In this document: positions 32,032 through 36,845 of the stretch, one piece after another
Layout of the letters: every line of letters begins with the position of its first letter
How positions within the stretch are numbered: position 1 is the stretch's first letter
Assembly: GCA_025349905.2 (NCBI GenBank)
Contig: MU624639.1
Coordinates: 1 to 36,845 of the forward strand
DNA from: Blastocladiella britannica
Taxonomy: Eukaryota; Blastocladiomycota; Blastocladiomycetes; Blastocladiales; Blastocladiaceae
Direction of reading: 5' to 3'
DNA length: 36,845 nt
Program-made: the position numbers and the translations under genes
The notes under the pieces: generated by a model
Told to the model about the DNA's origin: nothing
Seen by the model: the letters and a program-made list of their open reading frames with translations, nothing else
Databases searched by the model: none

Positions 32032-33746
32032 CTACACGGCAAATTTGGTTCTCTTCGGTGGTAATGCGGTCGTGCGTCGCCCTGGGATCGCATCCGGCTG
32101 CATTTGGACAATGGTCACCACCTCATGCTGATCCTGAGACTGATCGTGATCGGTCGTCGCATCATCGTGGCCGTCGCTGTTGGCCGGAACACACATCCAA
32201 AAGTACTGTTCCATCATGGCACTGCGCAGTCGTCGGTCCGTTGCAATGAATACGAGCGCATCAATGGTCCCCGAGAAATGAAAGACCACAATGTGGCCTG
32301 AAGATTTTGGGGAGGTCAGTTTCGTTCAATTTTCCTCTTTGAGGCGAACAATAAAGAAATATACATGCCGACTTCGAGGGCCACAGTCGGCATTTCGCGT
32401 GTGGAGTATAATCCCGCGATCCAAAGCGAGAAGATGACGGCCTGGGCACATATAAATCGCACATGAGATCGCTTCAATTGATCCAAACTCCAAAAAACAA
32501 CATCATACATATATTCTGTTGGAACAAAGCAAGGATCCTTTGAGTTGATTGGATTCTCAATCAAATTAAATAAACGTACGTGAAGCCAATGACACTAACG
32601 CTTCCTCGGAACACGAAAATGCGCTGGATCCTCGCCTCGCGCGTATTAGATGGCGACAGGTATCGAATGGAGTTTTTGATGCTGGTTGCGGCTGAGCCTG
32701 GTCCAAGAAAAGTGTGAATCCAATGCAATATTTGTCTCCAAAAAGGATCGTACTTGCAACTTGGCCATGGGCTTGTGACACGGCAGAGCGGGACACTGCA
32801 GAGTGCGCCAAATCAGCCATGGAGGCTATTCGGCGCTTGAACATGCTGGCGAGCTTCCAATAAATGGCAACAAAGCTCCCTGAATACATGGGATGAGGTT
32901 ATGAGGGAAACCAAAAACGATTAATTATGGCGCACCCGCCATGCAAAGTGCATTGGAGCTCAAAATGATAATATCCAAGACTGAAATGACGGTGAAGACC
33001 GCGGCTGGAAAACATGTCATGCTAAAATGCAATTGAAATCTAGTCAATGAAACCACCGAAAAAAAAAGAAACATAAAAAAAAAAAAAAGAGTACCCAGCC
33101 CGACCATAAAGCGCTTGATGACCAGAAAATAGGTCGTGATGGCCAGTGAAATGGAGAAAAGCGTTGCCCGCGCCGCCAAGCACACTTGCCACGATCGCAA
33201 TCAGCACCTGTCTGGGTTTTGTCCGGCGAAGGAACACCACAGACATGAGCCGCTCGATGGTCAGATTGATGAGAATGATAGACATGGTGGTGACGAGAAA
33301 GACGCTATGGAGCGCGTATAAGTTACACGCCAACTACACCTGGAGTCGTCAGTCAATGAAGGCGATCCTTCCATGTAGTGAAAGAAAAGAACCTCACTCC
33401 ACCCGTCGTTCATCATGATAATAACTCGAAATGTTCCCGCGATGATGGATCCGATCAGAGTCAGGACACTTTCATAATATTATGAACATTGAGCACATAA
33501 TCACCGGTTGATATAAATAAAAGAGAGAGACCATTGAAATGTAAGCATTCCATTCGCAGAGTAGGCCAGCAGATCGGCCTTGAGTTGTCGGCTCCGAAGC
33601 ACCGCCAGCACCACGGATCCATTTGCCAAAATCGTGGCAATCAAAAGTACGAGCAAGATCGGATTCCATAAATGGAAACTCTCGTGGTCAAAGTTATCGG
33701 CGGCCCAGGTTGAAGCTGTAATTAACGTGGTTGATTGCGCGGACAT
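32032..33746 (-). CDS. seven-helix receptor B, class A-like GPCR candidate, paralogue of A
   Basis: Nine exons (33532-33746, 33393-33468, 33095-33333, 32936-33021, 32754-32879, 32580-32691, 32509-32515, 32369-32441, 32032-32297) give 399 residues. Seven hydrophobic segments lie at about 28-50, 58-80, 100-123, 138-160, 180-206, 270-300 and 312-331. As in receptor A: TM1 NGSVV (Asn42), an Asn (65) in the TM2 Asp2.50 region, ERL with Arg125 exactly 25 residues after Cys100, a Cys in loop 2 (Cys180), DALVF (324-328) in the NPxxY place, and RRLRSAM helix 8. The last ~60 residues are a His/Asp/Gln-rich tail. Shared blocks with A include IERLxxVVFL+R and VALEVxxIVxF. No TM7 Lys, so not an opsin. One intron (32298-32368) uses a GC donor. 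Role in zoospore sensing is inference. Confidence 0.75.
32298..32368 (-). other. GC-AG intron in receptor B
   Basis: The donor reads G|gcatgt and the acceptor tcttcag. This choice keeps the frame and matches the exact exon end (73 nt) and phase in receptor A, which has G|gtacgc there. The nearby GT (gtatat) leads to a stop. Confidence 0.7.
32509..32515 (-). other. 7-nt micro-exon of receptor B
   Basis: Seven bases, AATATAT on the minus strand, lie between a caacag acceptor and a gtatga donor. They complete a split Thr codon and add Ile-Tyr, giving FTIY against FTTY in receptor A. Confidence 0.72.
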
Positions 33747-33812
33747 TTTCTTTTGTTTTCTGTTGAACCCAGCGTCGAAATAAATGAAGTTCGGAAAGGA
33801 AAGTATTTTGGT

Positions 33813-36607
33813 CTAACCGGTTCCCATTGCGCGCATCGGTGTGCAAGCGCGCGAGTACTCGAGCACGACTTTTCGTCCGGCGCCCTCCCAAATCACATGC
33901 GTCTCGGCCTCGAGCTCTGGCAACGAGTACACCTTGTCCGCGTGCGCCTCGCCCGCCGCACGGTTGCGCACAGTAGCAGAGGAATCCTCACCAGAACCAC
34001 CACTGCCCCCCGCATCCATCATCATGTCCATGGATTGCGGATAAAGCCCTGACTGGGACTGCGACATGAGCCCCTGTGCCGCGAGGTACGCGCCAATACG
34101 GAACTGCAACGTCTCGAGGCGCGCACGTAGCCCGCCGTAGCGCAAATCGATCACCTCCCACCCAAACGGCTGGAACCGCGAGTGCCAGTTGGCGCGGTGG
34201 ATCTTCCACATGCCCACCACCGCGTCCAAGACTTGGCTCAGATCCTCGTCGGTCATGCGTTCCAGCTCGCCCAGCGTCCCGTTCATGTACGCCGAGCGCA
34301 GGCGCTCGCGAAGTCCGACTTTGAGCGATAGAACGCGCGCGTGGGCACGAGCAATCCCTAGGTGCACGTTGAGCGGGTACCGGTCCACCACCGACCGGGA
34401 AGTGGCTGAGGTGAGTCGGTCGGTGAGTGCCGAGTAGTGACCGACAAGCTCGGCCGAGTTACCGGCTTGGCGGCCAAGGTGCGCGTAACTCGGATCGTCC
34501 CACAACAGCCATTTGCCCATATTGGGAGCAAACTGTGTCGCGTTCGATTCCGGCGCCGGGTGCAAGTGAAGATTGTCGATGCGCGACGCGTCAACCTATG
34601 TTATGTCTGGTCAGTTTCACCTTCTACCTTAAAATATATATAAACATACCCAATCGGCAAGCTTACCGCCCATGACGCCCGAAAACCACTGCGACAACCG
34701 CTGCGGAGAGGGAGCCACGCTTGACCCTTGAGCGTTCGTCTGGCCCGCGGCATCCACGTCGCTGTATGAGCACAGCGCAAAGTCGACGAGCGCCGGAATA
34801 ATCGACATGAGATCGCACTCGTTACCATCGTCGCCCCAGACGGTCGTCATCACGTTCTGCACACCCGTGTCACGAGCGGCCCGCAGACATGCGCGCGAAG
34901 TCTGCAATGTGAAGGGCAGTGCGGCCCAGTGGCGGTTCCAGGTCCAGATGCCCGTGGCAACCCACGGCGGGACCGATCCACGGCCCAGGTCGCGCACATG
35001 CGCTCGGATACGGTCGTCGTACCGCGCGGCCGATGTGCCGTAATAGTCCCAGTACACGGTTGTCAGTGGCAGCCCCGAGTCGCAACCACCATTCGAATCG
35101 GTGCCGCCGGTCGTCCCCGGGGCGCCAACAACTGGAGAGCCGTCATTGGCAGTAGCGGACATGGGAGGTGTGAGCGGAACCTGCGGCGCGAGTCCAGTTG
35201 TCGGAGACGGGCTGCGAGCACCAGCGAGGGCGGCCGGGATATTGAGCGCGTGGCTCGCCGAGTAGTATCCCTGGAGCGAGACGTCGTGCGACGTGGCAAG
35301 GCAAAACATCATGTCGGACCACACCAGCGGCTCTTTCCCGAGGTCGCGGCATATGCGTGTGACCATGCTCAAATGATCCACAAAGATTTGAGCGCGCGAG
35401 GGAGCCGGGATGCCCTCAAAGAGCTGGCGGTGGCGTCCATCGCCCAGTCCCATGGCCTCGTCCATGCCAATGTGCACTTTGGTGGTGAGGAACGGCGCCG
35501 TGGCGGCGCGAAGGACGCGGGCCAGAAACTCGTAAGTGTCGTTCGAGTGCACGAGCAGCACCTCGGAAGTGTCGCGCAGGTAAGAATACGCTGGCCACTG
35601 GAGGATCTGGCCAAGGTGGCCCAAGGTTTGAATGCAGGGGATCACTAGTGTCCTCACATACTTATTGAGCTTTTTTTCGAATTGCAAAATAAAAGGTTGT
35701 CCGTACCTTCAATCCCAAAGAGGGCGGCAAACTCGTCGATCTGGCCAAGATCAGACTGCGAAAAACCGCCACGCAAGTACCCGAAAAACGGTTCCTCTGG
35801 GACCTCGTACGTGTCCTCTGTGTACAGCATGAGCGTATTGATGCCGAGAAGGGCGAGGCGAGCAATAAATTGCTTGACAGTGGCCAGCGTGGGCACCGCA
35901 CCGCGCGAACAGTCGAGCATCAGGCCGCGCCGCTCAAAGTGGGCAGCCTCGCGACGCTCATGGAGATAAGACACGTCTCCGGTCGCAGTACAGGTGGCGG
36001 CAAAGACGTGTCCGAGTCCGCGGAAGGCTGTCCAATGTCGTTGTCAAAATATGGCACATAACATGACACTTGTCGAATGGAAATAGATACCGTCCACCAG
36101 GTCACGATAAAAGATAATGACCTGGCGTGCTGCACCGTCCGGCGGCGGTGCCGAGAGCGATGTAAAGTTAGTTGAAATGGCAAGCTGGCCGCGAGCAAGA
36201 TCGAGCGAATGTTGGAAACTGCAACATTCAAAGTGGGATCAGGGCTCCATTGCACGAATTGAAAAGACAAGTAAGGATGTGATCGCACGAGAGAAACCAC
36301 GTTGATTGCCCAGTAGACCTGTTAAAGGGGGCATTGTCCACGGAAAAGTTGCGGTACGGCGCAAAACCCACGATTTCTATTTACAAGTGCGCATCGTTAT
36401 AAATTGCTTCTGTTGCCAAGCGATACCAAAGTGCACTCGCGTCAAGCTCGCACCAGCGAGGGGGTCCGCAAGGGTGGCAGGGTCATATTGGGCGGCAACG
36501 AGTGCGATGGAGCGGTCGACCGACACGTCCGGGTTCCAGCCAGCTGCCAGCCAGGACTCAACTAGTCCTTGCGCGGGGACTTCGGCGCCCGTAGGAGGGG
36601 AAGCCAT
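33813..36607 (-). CDS. HEXD: GH20 hexosaminidase, HEXD-like
   Basis: Six exons (36427-36607, 36319-36376, 36091-36218, 35707-36027, 34650-35644, 33813-34595) give 821 residues. The GH20 barrel runs from RGLMLDCSRGAVPT and NTLMLYTEDTYEVP through VIPCIQTLGHLGQILQWP to HIGMDEAMGLG. In the last motif the Asp291-Glu292 pair is the substrate-assisted catalytic pair that removes terminal beta-GlcNAc/GalNAc. Further barrel motifs are EPLVWSDMMF, YWDYYG, GIWTWNRHW and TTVWGDDGNECD. There is no signal peptide, so the enzyme is likely intracellular, like animal HEXD. A Pro/Thr/Gly-rich loop of ~60 residues interrupts the barrel after SHALNIP. A ~250-residue helical C-terminal domain follows. Exons 1-3 are the least certain: the exon 2/3 intron could also start at gtggtt or gtttct. 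It is in tandem with receptor B, whose start is 66 bp away. Confidence 0.85.
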
Positions 36608-36799
36608 TTCAATACGGTTGTCTGTACGAATTGAAAGTGCCGAAAAAAAAACTTCATTTTGATTTACATGACTGATTGGGCTTTCGAAAGTTTCCATCTC
36701 ACCAGCGATCTCGTCCGCTATGCGGGCGCTACACCAATTGTGCGACTGGTGCAGCAGAGAGTGGATACCGTTTTAGGTTCCGGGAGCGTAAAAGAAAAA

Positions 36800-36845
36800 C
36801 TACGGCGACGCCGCCGCCGCCTTGGCCGCAGCCGTCTCGGCCGCC
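36800..36845 (-). CDS. possible C-terminal end of a further gene (partial)
   Basis: The last 46 bp read on the minus strand as a GC3-rich frame AAETAAAKAAAASP ending in TAG at 36800-36802. It would be the Ala-rich tail of a protein starting beyond the right edge. Too short to identify. An opposing plus-strand frame from 36671 is the alternative. Confidence 0.3.
   Translation of the reverse strand, partial: AAETAAAKAAAASP

Noticed and set aside
33059..33090. A-rich tracts as a possible retroposon tail
   Set aside because: On the coding strand they are the T-run inside a receptor B intron; there are no target-site duplications or element body.
22052..33746. Receptors A and B as opsins (rhodopsin or microbial type)
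   Set aside because: Neither has a Lys in TM7, and TM6 lacks the usual WxP. Class A spacing in TM3 is kept, but retinal binding is not supported despite the carotenoid gene nearby.
36201..36330. VYWAINVVSLVRSHPYLSFQ frame as a GH20 exon
   Set aside because: It reads well but cannot join both neighbours in phase. Treating it as intron between 36319 and 36218 restores a continuous GH20 frame.
36671..36845. Plus-strand frame starting MTDWAFESFHLTSDLVRYAG at the right edge
   Set aside because: It has low GC at third positions, unlike the other genes, and ends in an Arg run antisense to an Ala-rich frame. The minus-strand tail fits the codon use better, though neither is firm.

Overview
This window is nuclear DNA of a flagellated (zoosporic) fungus, most likely a blastocladiomycete of the Allomyces / Catenaria / Blastocladiella kind. 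The fungal signs are a fungal-type phytoene desaturase, Ssz1, Met6 and a DOMON-cytochrome b561 protein. The flagellar signs are IFT46, a kinesin-II motor and a MORN3-like protein. Genes are GC-rich, closely packed and split by 50-200 nt introns. The species is inferred; no marker sequence fixes it. All exon models were read by eye. Each was checked for reading-frame closure, but none has transcript support.

Layout. 1-1063 (minus): an HNH-nuclease-like reading frame running off the left edge, and a small protein with two Cys/His zinc-binding-type units. 1669-3969: dihydrolipoamide dehydrogenase (minus) and mitochondrial ribosomal protein bL32m (plus), back to back across 69 bp. 4054-6683 (minus): secreted DOMON / cytochrome b561 protein with a 430-residue SP-rich tail. 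7000-10346 (plus): gamma-tubulin complex GCP5/6-type subunit, facing RAD52 (10367-12026, minus) with 20 bp between stops. 12300-14164 (plus): phytoene desaturase, divergent from RAD52. 14267-15116: small GPI-type surface protein. 15271-17736: kinesin-II motor subunit. 17808-20496 (minus): cobalamin-independent methionine synthase. 20927-21988: uracil phosphoribosyltransferase. 22052-23715: 7TM receptor A. 23735-25549 (minus): LxWW-repeat (ankyrin-like) protein. 25615-27880: IFT46. 28009-29159: MORN3-like. 29206-31129 (minus): Ssz1. 31269-31896: mitochondrial uL13m. 32032-33746 (minus): 7TM receptor B, paralogue of A. 33813-36607 (minus): GH20 hexosaminidase (HEXD-like). The last 46 bp may hold the tail of another minus-strand gene.

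How the genes relate. Most are housekeeping: respiration, mitochondrial and cytosolic translation, methionine, uracil salvage and recombination. A second theme is the motile zoospore: microtubule nucleation, anterograde IFT motor, IFT-B subunit and MORN3. Carotenoid desaturation fits the pigmented, light-responding spores of this group.

The most novel item is the pair of seven-helix receptors. They share nine exons with identical phases, including a 7-nt micro-exon. Both keep the class A (rhodopsin-like) spacing of exactly 25 residues between the TM3 Cys and the (D/E)R Arg, with divergent ERL and DAxxF motifs and no retinal lysine. A second general oddity is the 5' splice site: base +4 is C or T in every intron modelled, and GTAAGT never appears.
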